Assembly (NCBI GenBank): GCA_029207755.1
Contig: JARCOQ010000002.1
Location: 56,013,172-56,077,171 of the forward strand
Direction: 5' to 3'
DNA from: Chamaea fasciata
Lineage: Eukaryota > Chordata > Aves > Passeriformes > Sylviidae
Length of the DNA: 64,000 nucleotides
Positions within the stretch are counted from its first letter, which is position 1. Each line of letters begins with the position of its first letter. The notes under the pieces were generated by a model. The model worked only from the letters and a program-made list of their open reading frames with translations. It had not been told where the DNA came from and made no database searches. The position numbers and the translations under genes are program-made. Shown in pieces: positions 12,388-23,898 of the stretch.

Positions 12388-13863
12388 TTATGTACTTAGT
12401 TCAAGAGTACACTTGTTTTTCTATTTTCCATTGATTACATTTTCTTCATTAAAATTCTTACAGGCAATGACTTCAGTCAAGCCTACATTGAGTTATATCA
12501 CCTCTTCCAGATGTTTTGGAAATTCAAATTTACAAAAGGCTCCATTCAATAGCACTACTCCAAATCTACAGGAACAAGAAACTAGGAAGAGGATTAAGCT
12601 GTCAAATCCAGTTACACCTGAACCATGCCATTTTTTAAATCAAGGGAGCAGAAGAAAAATAGCCATTTTAGCTCTTTTTACCCTAGGTTGGGCACATAAG
12701 AAACCCTGACATGTACCTATCAGAAGGAGTCTTTAATAAGGGGGTATACTTTGATTAGTTGCTTTGATTGCAACAGCTCTCAGCCCCCCCAATGAATGTA
12801 TAGCTGTGTATCTCTGAGCTGTGTTTTGACAAGAATGTCTTTTCAGGGTCATGAACATCTGGAGTGAAAAACATTCCCCTGTCACAAGTTGAAGTAGGCA
12901 TTCATTTATTTCACTGTCAAGCAAACTAGTAGCTTTAAGCTACCTTACAATGAGTCCCAGAAATTAGATGTCACTCTTCTGAAATATACAAGTTATGATT
13001 AACTAAGTGCTGTATTGCTGTTACATTTTGTTTTAGGAAAAATGGAAAACACAAAGGCATTGTCAGTAAGAAAATACGAAATAGTCTGCATAATAAATTA
13101 TCAGCAGTGCTACTGTATATTTGACAGCCATTCACTTGATTAAGTGGGTATACACTTGTGCAACACCTGTTTTCAGAGTGCACTTTGTTAACAAATCCAG
13201 CCTGCTACCTCAAGATCAAGTGCCTCTACCTAGAAAGTAAACCAAAAGAAACAAGTTTCCAGACTCTAACGACTTCAAACGAAAAGTACACACAACAGAA
13301 GTACCACTTCCAGGACGGCAGTCAGAGCCACATTAATAGAACTAACTAGCATCCGACAGTAAAGCCAAGCAGAAATCTAACACCTAGCCCTGAGAACCAA
13401 GTAGCTGGCAGCTCCCCACTTCCTCCGAGAGGGCTCAGCCTTGCAGAGCAAGAGATGCAGCAGCGAGGGAATCCAGGCAGCCGAGCCATTTCCAAGAAGC
13501 AGGCTCCTCTTCTCTCTGAAAGCCCAACCGCTCATCGCCTTATCTGCCCTCGCAGCGACACCTCCCCGCGCTCCTCTCGGCACGCACCGCTGCCTCTTCT
13601 GAGCCAGCCCGCACACTTGAGGCCTGGCAGGTGAGGGGAGGCTCTCTCCCAGAAATCCCCAGAATCCCAAAGAAAACTCCTGAGCTGCAGCAGGCACCTC
13701 TGGCCGATGTCCATGAGCACACAGACCCCGCTCCTCTGCAGTGCCCCTGCGCAGCCTGAGTGACAAACCATCACCAGTGGGGCTGCATGATGACCTTTCC
13801 TGTCCTTAAAGCCATTTTCTCCTGCTCGTGAAACATTTATGGCACCCAAAGACCTCAGCCACG

Positions 13864-14085
13864 TCACAGAATCACAGATTATACGGAGATGGAAGGGACC
13901 CTCAAGGATCATCGAGTCCGACTCTTGACCCCACCCAGCACCAACTCCAAAATCAAGCCATGTGCCTGAGAGTACTGTCCAAACAGTTCTAGGACTCTGT
14001 CAGGCTTGATGCTGTGACCACTTCCCTGGGAAATCTGCCTCCAAGCACCCTCTGGGTGAAGAACCCTTCCCTAACAGCCAACTGC
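13864..14085 (-). mobile_element. CR1 LINE 3' fragment
   Basis: CACAGAATCACAGATT followed by GGAAGGGACCCTCAAGGATC is the antisense view of a CR1 3' terminus. The rest (CTGTCAGGCTTGATGCTGTG, ACCACTTCCCTGGG, ACCCTCTGGGTGAAGAACCC) matches the standard CR1 3' region. It is 5' truncated near 14085, just before the CpG island. Confidence 0.9.
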
Positions 14086-14509
14086 ACACTTCTCCCCAGT
14101 GGAAAACTGAAAGCCGATCATTAAAAACCCAAGCCCTGCACGACTTCAGGTGAAGGATCACGACTAACCTGTTTCCCGAGTCCGGGAACCTCTCCCGTCC
14201 GAGCCCGCCGCGATGCCCTGTATCCCAAAAAGCACCCGATGCCCGGAGCGCTACCTGGAACGCCTCGTACTGAGCAGGTCCAGTGAACAGGGGACAGCAT
14301 AAGTTGAGCAGGGCACTGGGAGCCCCTTGGCCCGGCCCTCTCAGAACTGGATGAGCTTCAGAGACAGAGAAGTGTGTTCTAAAACTTTTTAGTTCGTTCT
14401 TTTTCTTTAATGAATCGCCTCGATCGCACCTACAGGAGGGCCTCTTCCGCAGGGTGCGAGGCGGCCGCACTTGCCACAGCGGGAAGCGCCCGCGCCAGAC
14501 CCCGCTTAC

Positions 14510-14728
14510 CTGAGCTCGGAAGTAGAGGAAGAGGGCGACGCTGCAGACCACCTGCCCCAGCCCCAGGAGGACGAGGGCGGCCAGGAGGGAGCGGGATGCG
14601 GCCGGCGGGTGCGGGTGCGCGGGCGGCGGGGGCGGCGGCGGTGCCGGGGCGCTCTCGTGGGCGGCGCCGCTGCCCAGCTCCTCGGAGCCGCGCAAGTACT
14701 TGGTGTAGTCTCGGCTGGCGCGACGCAT
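14510..14728 (-). CDS. TNFSF11: TNFSF11 (RANKL) exon 1, coding part
   Basis: This exon encodes residues 1-73 of the type II membrane cytokine RANKL, which drives osteoclast differentiation by binding RANK (TNFRSF11A) and is neutralised by the decoy receptor osteoprotegerin. The peptide opens [17 protein letters not shown], which is the mammalian N-terminus nearly unchanged. A proline-rich cytoplasmic stretch follows (residues 28-42, with a run of eight prolines). The transmembrane helix is at about residues 48-70, with [13 protein letters not shown] conserved. The exon ends FRAQ followed by a CAG|GTAAG donor (14510/14509), phase 0. Its 73 codons equal human exon 1. The start at 14726-14728 is the first ATG in frame: the upstream open frame begins at a non-ATG codon beyond the TATA box. 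The ATG has G at -3. The exon is extremely GC-rich. Exon identity is near certain; the full protein cannot be assembled from this window. Confidence 0.97.
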
Positions 14729-14820
14729 CGCAGCTCCGCTCCGCTCCGACGGCTCCACACGCGGCTCCGCCGAGCTCCCCAACGGCGACAAACAACCCCG
14801 CCGCTCCGGCCGAGCACTTC

Positions 14821-14843
14821 TTATAAACGGGGCGGCCAATCAG
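14821..14843 (-). promoter_or_regulatory. TNFSF11: TNFSF11 core promoter: inverted TATA and inverted CCAAT (NF-Y) boxes
   Basis: TATAAA reads on the plus strand at 14822-14827, so it is inverted relative to the gene, although the gene strand still reads TTTATAAG. Immediately upstream, the gene strand reads CTGATTGGCC (14843-14834), a full NF-Y consensus with an inverted CCAAT box. From memory, the mouse Rankl promoter has been described as having inverted TATA and inverted CAAT boxes, so the arrangement looks conserved. A start site 25-30 nt downstream would fall near 14795 and leave a 5' UTR of roughly 65 nt before the ATG at 14728. The start site is inferred, not seen. Confidence 0.75.
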
Positions 14844-15260
14844 CCCCGGGCGGCGCGCCCCTGCCGCCCTCCTCCTCCTCCTCCTCCTGCCTCCCGCCCG
14901 CCGCCGCCGCCACACACATCACCGCCGCCCCCTCCTCGCCTCGCCTCCCCGAGCACAGACCGGCCCCCGCCAGCCCGGGCCGGGCCGGGTCGGATCGGGC
15001 CCGCCCCTGCCCCCGGTGCCCCGGCCCCCGCCGCCGGGCAGGTCGCCTGGGGCTGGCGGTCGGCGCTGCTCCGCCCCGCGCAGCGGAGCGCTGCGCTTCC
15101 GCGCCACCGGGGGCGAGCACCGCGGGGGCAGCCCTGCTGTTCTGCCGCCTCCTGCCCCATCCTCACCCTTGCCCCACTCAGGTTTGTGCTCTACCCAGGC
15201 GGCCCCGTCAGCCGAGGTTCCCTGAGCCCCTGGTTGCATCTGCAGCCCCTTTCTCCTAAG

Positions 15261-16980
15261 TTCCCGGTACACATCCCCTGGCCCCTTTGGTGGGTCCAAG
15301 CCGTCAGGGGGCCAAGGGCCCGTCAACCCCTCCCTGTCTCACTCGCTCCTCACTCAAGCCAGGCTAAAATGAGCACAAATGCTGTTTACTTGCACTGTCC
15401 AAAGAAGCAACACAGTTCACAATCGTGTTAAGGTAATGGGTTAAAAACATGACAGGGGTGTGCTGATACCTGGCTGCCTGTGAAACCAGCTCAGAGCCTC
15501 CTCAGCCCCCACATGCAGCCAGCCTGCTACCTTCACATTTCTGAACCCTTGGTTAGGAGCATCTTCTGGTCTTCCCCATGTCTCAGTTTACATTCAATAC
15601 CAAAACCTTTTCCTCATAAAGTCATGCTGCAGTTTGTAGGCATTTTCTTTCTCGTGGTCCTCTCAGAGTCCTATTTAGGCCAGATATTAAAGTGAGTTGA
15701 AGTCCTGCTGAGGCTTTGAGGAACTTGGGAGAATGACACAGAAAAACCATCTTGTAGATCATTTTGTCTGTAGAAAAAAGTCTGCATTTCAACTCAAATA
15801 CACAATATCCTGTTTAGGTCTCACTAATCTAAGAAACTGAGAAAATGTTATCTTCTGGAGAGGTTGACAGAACCAGAGCTCCATAACCATGAGCTCCAAC
15901 GAAGTAAAGGAAACAGGAACTCACCAAACCACCATGCAACAAATCTCTATCAAAAGAAACTGATGTTTAGCACTGAACCCAAATAGTGCCATGGCAATTC
16001 CTTCACCAACTAGACAACACCTGAGAAATGATGACGAGAGGACCTGCTTCTCAACATCACCCACCACAAAGTCATTGGGAGGTATGCCCCAACCTTGAAT
16101 ATCTACCACTATTTCTTCTTTCTAAATGCTTACTTTTATTCTCGGAAACGTTGGGAGCATTGTGGTTTGTAGTCCAGTTGGAGGGAGTGTTCCTGTAAAC
16201 GTGTCTCAACTTTTCTAGAACAAAAGAAAAAAGACAAAATAGCCAGTAAATCATCTGTAAAATAACCATTAAAATAATCTCAGAGTGAGCTGCACCCTCC
16301 TAAATCAATTTTACATTGGTCTACAAAAACAATTCTTTCAGAAAGATTTTTTTTTAAACGTATGAATGGGGTTTTTTAAGGGTCTACGTAGTTTTTAAAA
16401 TCCAGTCACCAATTAGTTAAAGGAGAAGTTAGGATAGTACCAGTGATGGTAGCACATGATTTTTTATGTTTTCCTGTGAGAAGGAACTCAAGAAAGACCT
16501 CTGCTTTTTTCACCCTAGAGTTCAAATTTCTTCCTAATGAAGATGGGAAAAAAATCGTGTCAGATCTTGCCACCTTAAGGTTCTCTTCTAAATTCTTGCA
16601 GAAGGAAATGGAAGGAGACTTTCAGTGAAGAGCTATGAGGATCTGCAGACACCATCTTTAAATACTTTGTCACCTATGGAAACAACTTTCTCCGGACAAA
16701 CATGCTTCCACCAAGATCACTGCTTCATTAACTATCTTTTCTACTGGCACCATCTTTAGTATTGCCATTGTATGCTACACCAGGGAACCATTACCACTGA
16801 TCCTTTTGCCTAGGTGTCTTATATGTGCCAGTCTCTTGACATTGAATAATGAAGCCCATCTGTTTCATGTTCATCCACAACCGTTTCACCCTCACAAAAT
16901 CTCAGATGCAACTACAAGCACCCATGTGCTTGTATCCAAGGGCCAGGACATCAGGCTCGTCAGGAATTGCCCCCCATAAA
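15261..16980. other. Upstream flank of TNFSF11, no gene recognised
   Basis: Ordinary AT-rich sequence between the CpG island and the Penelope-like remnant. Open frames are short and unrecognised. The part after about 16640 may be the decayed 5' portion of the Penelope-like element, but I could not identify reverse transcriptase motifs A or B there. Confidence 0.5.
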
Positions 16981-18310
16981 ACACGAACCTTCCCACCAAA
17001 CCAACCTGGGTTCCCTAGGGTAGGCTAGGGGTACATAAATGACATCTGTACTGAAAACTTAGATTCCCTCATTGATTTCTACCACAAATTCAGCAACCAG
17101 AGTTGCCCATCAAACTCTTTGGAAAACTTACATCAGCATCAACTTTCTAGACACCAAGGTCAACATAAAAAATAGCAACCGTCAAAATACCATATGCAGA
17201 AAATCCACAGACCAACACACCTCCTTCCACAAACCATCAGCTATCCAAAACACACTAGAAAAACTGATATAGCCCACAGACATCACCTCATTTGCTCTGA
17301 GGAAAGCACTCATGACACGCCCTCACAAAGCTACAGATGATGCTCATCCAACACTGACACTCCACTAGGGTCGCATATTTGAAGAAGCCACCTAAGCCTT
17401 TTCCAAACTTACTACAATACAGAGAGGAAATCCCCTACTGGGTATCATATACCACAATATGCAAGAAATGTATACTGGAAAATGTTAACGAGTTTTAGCT
17501 TATATTGGAAGAAAATCATACCTTGAAATTATTTTTCCTAGAAACACCCATCCTTCCCTTCAAACCACACTCATTATCATTAGCTCCATCACTGAAAGCA
17601 AATTTTGGCAGACCAGTGTGTGCTGGCTAGAGCCAGAAAGCTCAGGAAAATCATACCCAAATATCGCCACAGCCCTCATGATAAACACCTGATCCAGCAG
17701 AACCACCGAAAGATACAGATCCTACACATGAGCATTCTGAAGTGCCATAAGCAGGACAAAATGTATTCACTGCTCTTAGGGAGCTCTGTGGGTGAAACCA
17801 AACATCCACCACAGGACATCTAATTAAGAAAGAACAGCGACACCCACTTACCATTTGGAAAATTACATTCCCAGAACAACTACTCCATCTCTAACCTTGC
17901 AGTCCTGACACTACAAGACCAGAGATGGGCCAGGGAATCAAAATGTGCAAGTCTATCAGATATCAGATTTCATAGCAGATGAATTTGACAAAGACTTCTG
18001 AGTTTCCCTATTTCTCAAGTCTTGCTGATCTTTGATTACTGTTTGCTCTGATCATTCTGTTTCTGTCACCACTTTTACTCTTATTTGGTTCAGGATCACC
18101 CTCTGCTTCCAAAAGAGAAAACACTTTTCTCTCAGTGTCTGGCTGATTAAGATAATCAAATGGAATTCAAAGCAACGAGCTACAATTGCTTTCATATTTC
18201 TCTATACTTTGGACTCAAAGAGTAGTTCATCTGCATGAAAATTAATCTGCTTTATCTAGTATCTCATTTACACAATTGTCCCTGTGGGCCTAATAAAAGT
18301 ACTTTCTTCT
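16980..18310 (+). mobile_element. Decayed Penelope-like retroelement (RT plus GIY-YIG remnants)
   Basis: Several shifted frames on the plus strand give, in the correct order, the parts of a Penelope-like polyprotein. YIND at 17032 stands where the RT catalytic YIDD or YVDD box belongs and is followed by SLIDFYHKFSNQ. INFLDTKVNI (from 17138) then RKSTDQHTSFHK resembles the characteristic INFLDT...YRKPTD..TFLH block. Downstream, VGETKH at 17788-17805 matches the YIGET core of the GIY-YIG endonuclease, and in the same frame DTHLPFGKLHSQNNYSISNL (from 17839) and RWARES (to 17940) match the rest of that domain. Stops (for example TAA after 17820) and frameshifts make it dead. A polyadenylation signal AATAAA at 18292-18297 may mark its 3' end. 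Boundaries are approximate, and the family match is by motif recognition only. Confidence 0.65.
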
Positions 18311-20219
18311 TAAAACATGTGATTCTTTGGGTTGTGTGAGGACTAATGACATACACAAAAAGTCCTGGCTCTGTAATATGACCTCTTGGCCCCTGAGCAG
18401 ACACAGCTCTTTGCTATTGTCTACAAAATACTTGTGTTGCAAGAGACGATCACAAATATAGTACCTGTTGTGATAAGACTGCGTAGCTGCTAGGATTTTT
18501 TTTCATCATTTTGCTTTGAAGCAAAACAGGAAATTGTGTTTACATAAAAAGGCTGTGTTGAAAGTAGTTCTCATTGCAAGGCCGATTCTCATTGCAAAGT
18601 TGAAAGTTTTGAAAAATCTGAAAATGTCAAAGAGCAACAAGCCTGCAGGTCAAAGTAAAACGTTATGGGGGGAAATTTAGGCTTTTTAATTTTAGTTTGT
18701 TCTCTTTCAAAACACAGAGAATCACAAAAAGTTCTTGTCCTGACCCACACTTCAAACAATACAGTGTTTTCTACATCAAGAGAAATTATGCAGCTAAAAT
18801 ATTCCATTTTGGTAAAGCAGTTAAACAAGTATTATATTCTTACACTGGAAAGATTTTTTTTTTTCCTGTGTACATATGTTTGTAACTAAAGTTCTTGGTA
18901 TTACTGTTGGATGGAATTTTGTCAGTCAGTGGCAGTGAAATTATTTCATTAGACAAAGGTTGTTTTTGACCTGACACAAATGTTTAATTGAGCTTTATCA
19001 ATTTTGAGCATGTTTTGGACAGTAAGGGTTCCAAGGAACAGCACAGACCCTTTAGGGGATGTAAAGACAATCCTGTACTGAAAGTCTGAGCTACTCAGTG
19101 TGCATAGGGATGTTTTGGTGAAAGTACTGAGAATAGGAAGAAATTCCGTGTATGTTGGGAGGGAACTTCTACAACTTCCAAAATTGTAATGAAATGAACT
19201 TTACCTTTTTCTTTTACACTTCTCAACATGCTATACAGTGGTTAATATAAGTAAATATGTAAGTGTAAAGAGAAGGATGGTAAAATATGACCAATAACAA
19301 AGAATGCCCTAGTGAAAATTTAGGCTTTTATTTAAAATACTATTCTAGAAAAGTCTGGGAAACAGCATTTGAAACACTGGATATAATTACTATATTTTAA
19401 AAGAATGGAAAAATGCATTAAGATGTCATTTAAGTTTTCCAGCAAATTGCCATTCTGCTTCTTTCTGGTCTAGGGGGTATGACAAAGGTCAAAACAATGA
19501 AACTGATTTTGAAATATCAACAGAAATAATTAGTATGTTAGTCTTTTATATTTATGTAAAAACACTTAAATTAAGATAATAGAAGTAACTTCATCCCTGC
19601 TCAAGAAAAATTAACTGAAAGGAAATTGTAGGAACATTCTTATGCTTTTTTAGAGCTGGAGACAGCAACAGGGTATAGGGAAAAATAGTGGGAGAAGAGT
19701 TCATATCTCTCTAGGTTTGGTAAAACCAAAATAATCCATGCTCTTGTCAGTAGTTAAAGTCCTCAGAGTCATCAAAAAGCTCGGAGAAATTGGTGAATAT
19801 ATTTTTCGGGACTTCAATATGTTTTGGATCAGGTTTCTCCAGTAAGAATGCTTGAGGCCACCTTATATGGATTTGCACAATTTATTTTGTTTTGTATTGG
19901 TTTAACACATTAGGATTGCAGCAGCTCAAGACCTCTTTTGCAGAAGAGATACTTTCTGGATATTTTTAAAGCCAGATATGCTGAAGCATTTTTTAATATA
20001 GAAGATTTCTTAAGTGTCACTTGACTGTCATGGCACATTTCTTTGTGGTGTCTCAGTGTCAAGTATCCCAGTCCATGTCCAAGTTACAGGTGACATGCAG
20101 ACCTGTAAATCTCCTGAGATGGAGTCAAAAGTCCGGTGAGAATACATCCCAGTGATTATAATCCATGCAAGACGCATAGGCAGTGAAGCCCTTTGGTCAG
20201 AAGAGTTTGATATTAGACA

Positions 20220-20234
20220 AGGTCACTCAGGTCA
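20220..20234 (+). promoter_or_regulatory. Perfect DR3 nuclear-receptor site (candidate VDR/RXR element)
   Basis: AGGTCA-CTC-AGGTCA: two exact AGGTCA half-sites separated by 3 bp, the classical vitamin D response element geometry. It lies about 5.4 kb upstream of the inferred TNFSF11 start. RANKL is an established target of 1,25-dihydroxyvitamin D3 in mammals. Whether this site is occupied is not shown by sequence. Confidence 0.5.
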
Positions 20235-20501
20235 AACTATACATTAGAAGTGCTTCAATTTTATTTTCCAGATAAAACAAATCAAAATATCATACAATAC
20301 AATAAGCTGAATGTATTAAAGTATTTCAGAAACAGTATTTTTCATTAAGTGATGCTGTCAGAATTAGATAAACACTTTCTATTTTATTTCACTGAGCTGC
20401 CTTTCCTTCTCCATGGTTTTATGTTGAAATACACACAGCCCTTAATTTTTATTAAGACCAGCTGCCTGAATTTAAATATTTCAGTTTACATTGCAGCTAG
20501 G

Positions 20502-20533
20502 AACTGTATAACTTTATAACTGTATAACTTTAC
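20502..20533. repeat. 16-bp tandem duplication
   Basis: AACTGTATAACTTTAT is followed directly by AACTGTATAACTTTAC: two copies differing at one base. Confidence 0.85.
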
Positions 20534-20981
20534 CTCCTTCTGGCTGTCTTCCAGGCTGCTACTACACATCTACTGCTTTCAGTACTACCTAGCAATGGTG
20601 GAATTGCTCAAATTCTTATTGCCGCTAGTACTGAGCAGATTGAGTTAGGGCATATTCAGTTGAAAACAAATCATTTGTTGACAGCAGCTGTGCCGCAGGA
20701 CAGCTTTCTCACACAGGGGGATAAGAGCAGGACTGAGTCAGATGGAGATTCATCTACTCACACTGGCCTGTGTGGGTGGCAGCTGCTGTAGAGTAGGAGT
20801 AGCCATGTCCAGCTGTGGAAAGCAGTGTGGCTAGCCCAAGCCCTGCTCTTTGGAAACCAGACTGCAGTTGCCTGGAGCCTGTGCTTCACAGGGACGGTTT
20901 TGTTAATCAAGTGGAGTCTGGAGCTCCAGCCACCACGCTGGAATTTCTGGATCTGAGACTCTTGAATTGGCTGGTTCAGGC

Positions 20982-21012
<31 letters not shown>

Positions 21013-21048
21013 AAAGAAAAGAAAAAAAAAAAAAAAAAAAAAAAAAAA
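20982..21048. repeat. Long A-rich tract
   Basis: 67 bases of A interrupted by three single G bases (at 21000, 21016 and 21021), followed by CACACAAAAAACAAAACACC. It may be a retroposed tail or simple slippage expansion. Confidence 0.9.
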
Positions 21049-21730
21049 CACACAAAAAACAAAACACCTCCCAACCCAGGATTATGCACTAGGACCAGCA
21101 GTTCTGCATCCACAGTGACAGGGAGCAGAACAGTTTAACAGTTTCATGCTTATTCAATACCCAGACGCTTGCTGCCCAAGAAACCCAAAATCAGTAGTGA
21201 GTAAACCCAGCTAAGACAAGAGAATAATGTTCTGATTTCAGAAGGAGGAGTGGCCAACAGTTTATGCCCAGGAAAGAAATAAAAGAATAAGGCAAGCATA
21301 TAATTAGACTTCCCAGTACACTCCAGCAGCTTGTGGCTCAGAGCTGCCTTAAGTCAGTGGTGGTATTTTTTTGTGTTTAAGTTTGTGCCTGAAGCTTCTG
21401 ATGGTGTGTGGACACGTGATGGAGCCTTGGTGGGAGCTGAGTCTTGGATGGGGCAGGCTCAAGAAGATGTGACACAAAAAGAGAAGGCATAACACAGTAG
21501 TGATCACAACAAGGAATATGAGTCAGGAACTGTCAGACATGCCCAGAGTGCTTGTGGCTCACGAGAGGGGACAGAGAGTACCAGATGATGTAGCCAAGAT
21601 CCTTTAGAGGGGATATTGAACAAAGGAGACCTGGAAACATGAAGTACTGGATGAAGACCCATGGGAAAAGAGCAAGATTAAACACTTGGAGGTCAACACA
21701 AATAAAACCTCCTTAAAATTTAACTTATCA

Positions 21731-21780
21731 TAGAAAGGCTTGGGTTGGAAAGGCCCTTTAAGATCATCTAGTACTAAGTA
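21731..21780 (-). mobile_element. CR1 3' tip
   Basis: ATAGAAAGGCTTGGGTTGGA and AGATCATCTAGT are the antisense view of the last 50 or so bases of a CR1 element. It is severely 5' truncated. Confidence 0.75.
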
Positions 21781-23898
21781 CAAAGTGATATTGGAAAGGA
21801 AGTTGATTGAGATACGTTAAGTGTCCACTTGATATAGACAAATCTTCCTCTTACAAAAGGGATATGCCATTCCAGGCTATATGGGAGGACAAAAGAGGAT
21901 CTCCTTTTGGAAGAGGAAAGGCAATGCCTCTACCCTTCCCATTAAAGTTTTGACAGTGCTCTCATCAAATCCCATCAAATTTCACCAACTACTTTATTCC
22001 ACTCGTCTTGTTGGCAGTGGTCATGTCTGTAGGTGCTCTCTGGGCTTGGCACAGAGCAGCCGTTGAGGAGGAGATGCTGGGCCCTCCCACAGTCACTCCA
22101 CAGGATGTGGGAGACTTGCCTTCACATTTCTTTTTTTCCAGTGGGAGTCAAGCCCACAAATATTCCAGGATCCCTAGGAGGAAATCCTAACCACATATCT
22201 GTGTGCTGGCTGAAGAATTCACTCTCCCAATTTGCACAGTTATAGGGATTTTGAAGAGGAAGGAAATGGGAAAAAGAATAATGTGGCGGAGGGAGGTGGT
22301 GTATAGGTGTGTTCCCATGGAAAACAATGTTTGCCATAGAGATAATATCTATCTATCTGGAACATCTGTCTTCATCTCACACTTCCTCTTTTCTCCACGT
22401 ATTTCAGTGGTTAAAGCATGGGGCAAGAGCATCTGGTTTCAATTCTGCCTCCATGAAGGCATAGAAGCATGTCCCACATCCCCAAAAAGAAGTAGAATCA
22501 TCCGTTCTTCTGATGCCGTAGCAAATGCATTTGCGTAAGCCCACCTGCCAGAACTGTTCTACATTGCTTGGAATGATTAGAAGGAAAACAAATAGGGATT
22601 TTCCTACTTAGTAGGATGCTCAATGCAGAAAGGAGATGGCGTGAATTGGGGAAAGATTTCATGTAAATTATGATGTCATGTTGACTGTATATCCTGAAAG
22701 CAGGGGTGCAGGTCTGAGGAGTTTTGCACTCAGCACTGGGTCTTGTGAGTTTCATTCCAAGTACCTGCTATGGAGGACTGACTGCAGACCCAGCTCAGGA
22801 CGGTGTCCCAATGCTTTGGTAAGGACAGCATGAAGTCTGGTGTCACAGTGGCCAACATGCCAGCCCCAGAGTGCTGCAGATGATCAAAGCCTGCACGGTA
22901 GCTGAAGTAACCTGCTGAAACACACATTCACTAATTTTTTCCTCCTTTATCACCTCATTTGATCCTGCAGCCAGTACCACTTAACAATTCAAATAAAGAC
23001 TGTGGTAGAAGCTGCCCAGGAGCATTATAAAGCAGAGGCAGGTTTCAGTCTGAGGCCACCTAACATAGTATAGCCTCTGTAGCATAGTCAATTGCAAAGA
23101 AATGCACTTATACTTGCTGTCTTTTTTTTTGTATTGTTCAGTTACCAGTAGGGTTGTAGTGCTAAAACTTGTATAAAGCCTTCAACAAATGCATCAGAAC
23201 TGCACAGAATCAGCAGTGATTTCTGGAAATATTCAAGTAGAAAGCAGCGACTCCCTCAGCATCGCTTGGAGCCTGAAGAAATAGAGTAGTTTCTTCATGA
23301 ATAACGACCTACAGACAATTACAACATATTCTACTTCATCATACAAAAGCACAATAAAAGAATGAACTGAAACAGGGAACAATGCTGTTTATTCTGCCAC
23401 ATTTTTGAAGATCTCAGTCCTAATTACATATCATAAAATACTTTGATGCCTCATATAAAAGCAAAGTGTTAAAATAATACTTTGCTTGTTGAGAACTTCC
23501 TACTAATTATAGTTTGAAATGTTTGCATTTGCTTTATTTCCTCAAAGGCAATTATCAGCAAGCTCGTGAAGTTGGGTGAGACTCCAAATACAGTGCTCTT
23601 GTTCCAGATCTATTTACACAAGGGGATAGGACTAAGCCCTGGTGAAAGCCCACAATCTGTCCCAATGTGGTACCCACACTGAAGAAAAATTTCGAACAGG
23701 AAGCAGGACAAAGAAGTGCTATCAGAATATCAGAGGAGTGAAAAGCCTTCAGTCAAGGCTAAAGGGGTATAACTGCTTGTCACAAAAACATTAGATATAT
23801 GAAAGTAGAAAAGGGTCTTATTTAAGGCAAAGGTCTACAGACAAACAAATCAATATAAATTGTCAATGATTATTAAACAGGATTCAGAGGAAGGCTTT

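Larger units (their letters stand above)
6314..14509. other. TNFSF11: TNFSF11 intron 1
   Basis: An intron of 8,196 bp bounded by a GTAAG donor next to exon 1 and a TTTCAG acceptor next to exon 2. It contains a solo LTR (6851-7392), two CR1 fragments (8981-9462 and 13864-14085), a perfect hairpin (12355-12387) and, near its 5' end on the gene strand, part of the CpG island. The stretch 13377-13800 is GC-rich with overlapping open frames but no recognisable protein. Confidence 0.9.
14160..15260. promoter_or_regulatory. CpG island over TNFSF11 promoter and exon 1
   Basis: About 1.1 kb of dense CpG, in sharp contrast to the AT-rich surroundings. It covers the start of intron 1, exon 1, the core promoter and about 400 bp upstream. 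It includes a CTC-triplet run (14868-14887), CCG-rich runs and several GC-box-like CCCGCCC stretches upstream of the TATA box. Long open frames on both strands here result from GC richness and are not genes. Such regions are often lost from bird assemblies, so its presence is useful for the exon 1 model. Confidence 0.85.
18311..23898. other. Intergenic, no gene recognised
   Basis: AT-rich upstream desert. Besides the separately listed DR3 site, poly(A) tract, 16-bp duplication and CR1 tip, I see only short unrecognised open frames. 20690-20981 is a somewhat GC-richer block ending directly in the long A tract; it could be a retroposed fragment, but I do not recognise a source. Confidence 0.5.

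Noticed and set aside
12383..12709. 108-codon open frame preceded by an acceptor-like TTCTTACAG
   Set aside because: No recognisable domain and no matching donor or partner exon; it lies antisense in TNFSF11 intron 1.
13377..13912. Overlapping minus-strand open frames of 126-129 codons
   Set aside because: They are intronic, GC-rich and mutually overlapping, resemble no protein family, and partly run into the CR1 fragment at 13864.
14729..14839. 37-codon N-terminal extension of the TNFSF11 frame
   Set aside because: It begins at a non-ATG codon upstream of the TATA box, while the ATG at 14728 gives the conserved [12 protein letters not shown] start.
14471..15259. 262-codon plus-strand open frame over the TNFSF11 promoter
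   Set aside because: It lies antisense to exon 1 within the CpG island, where stop codons are rare in all frames. Composition is Ala/Gly/Pro/Arg-biased with no domain; it is a GC-content artefact.
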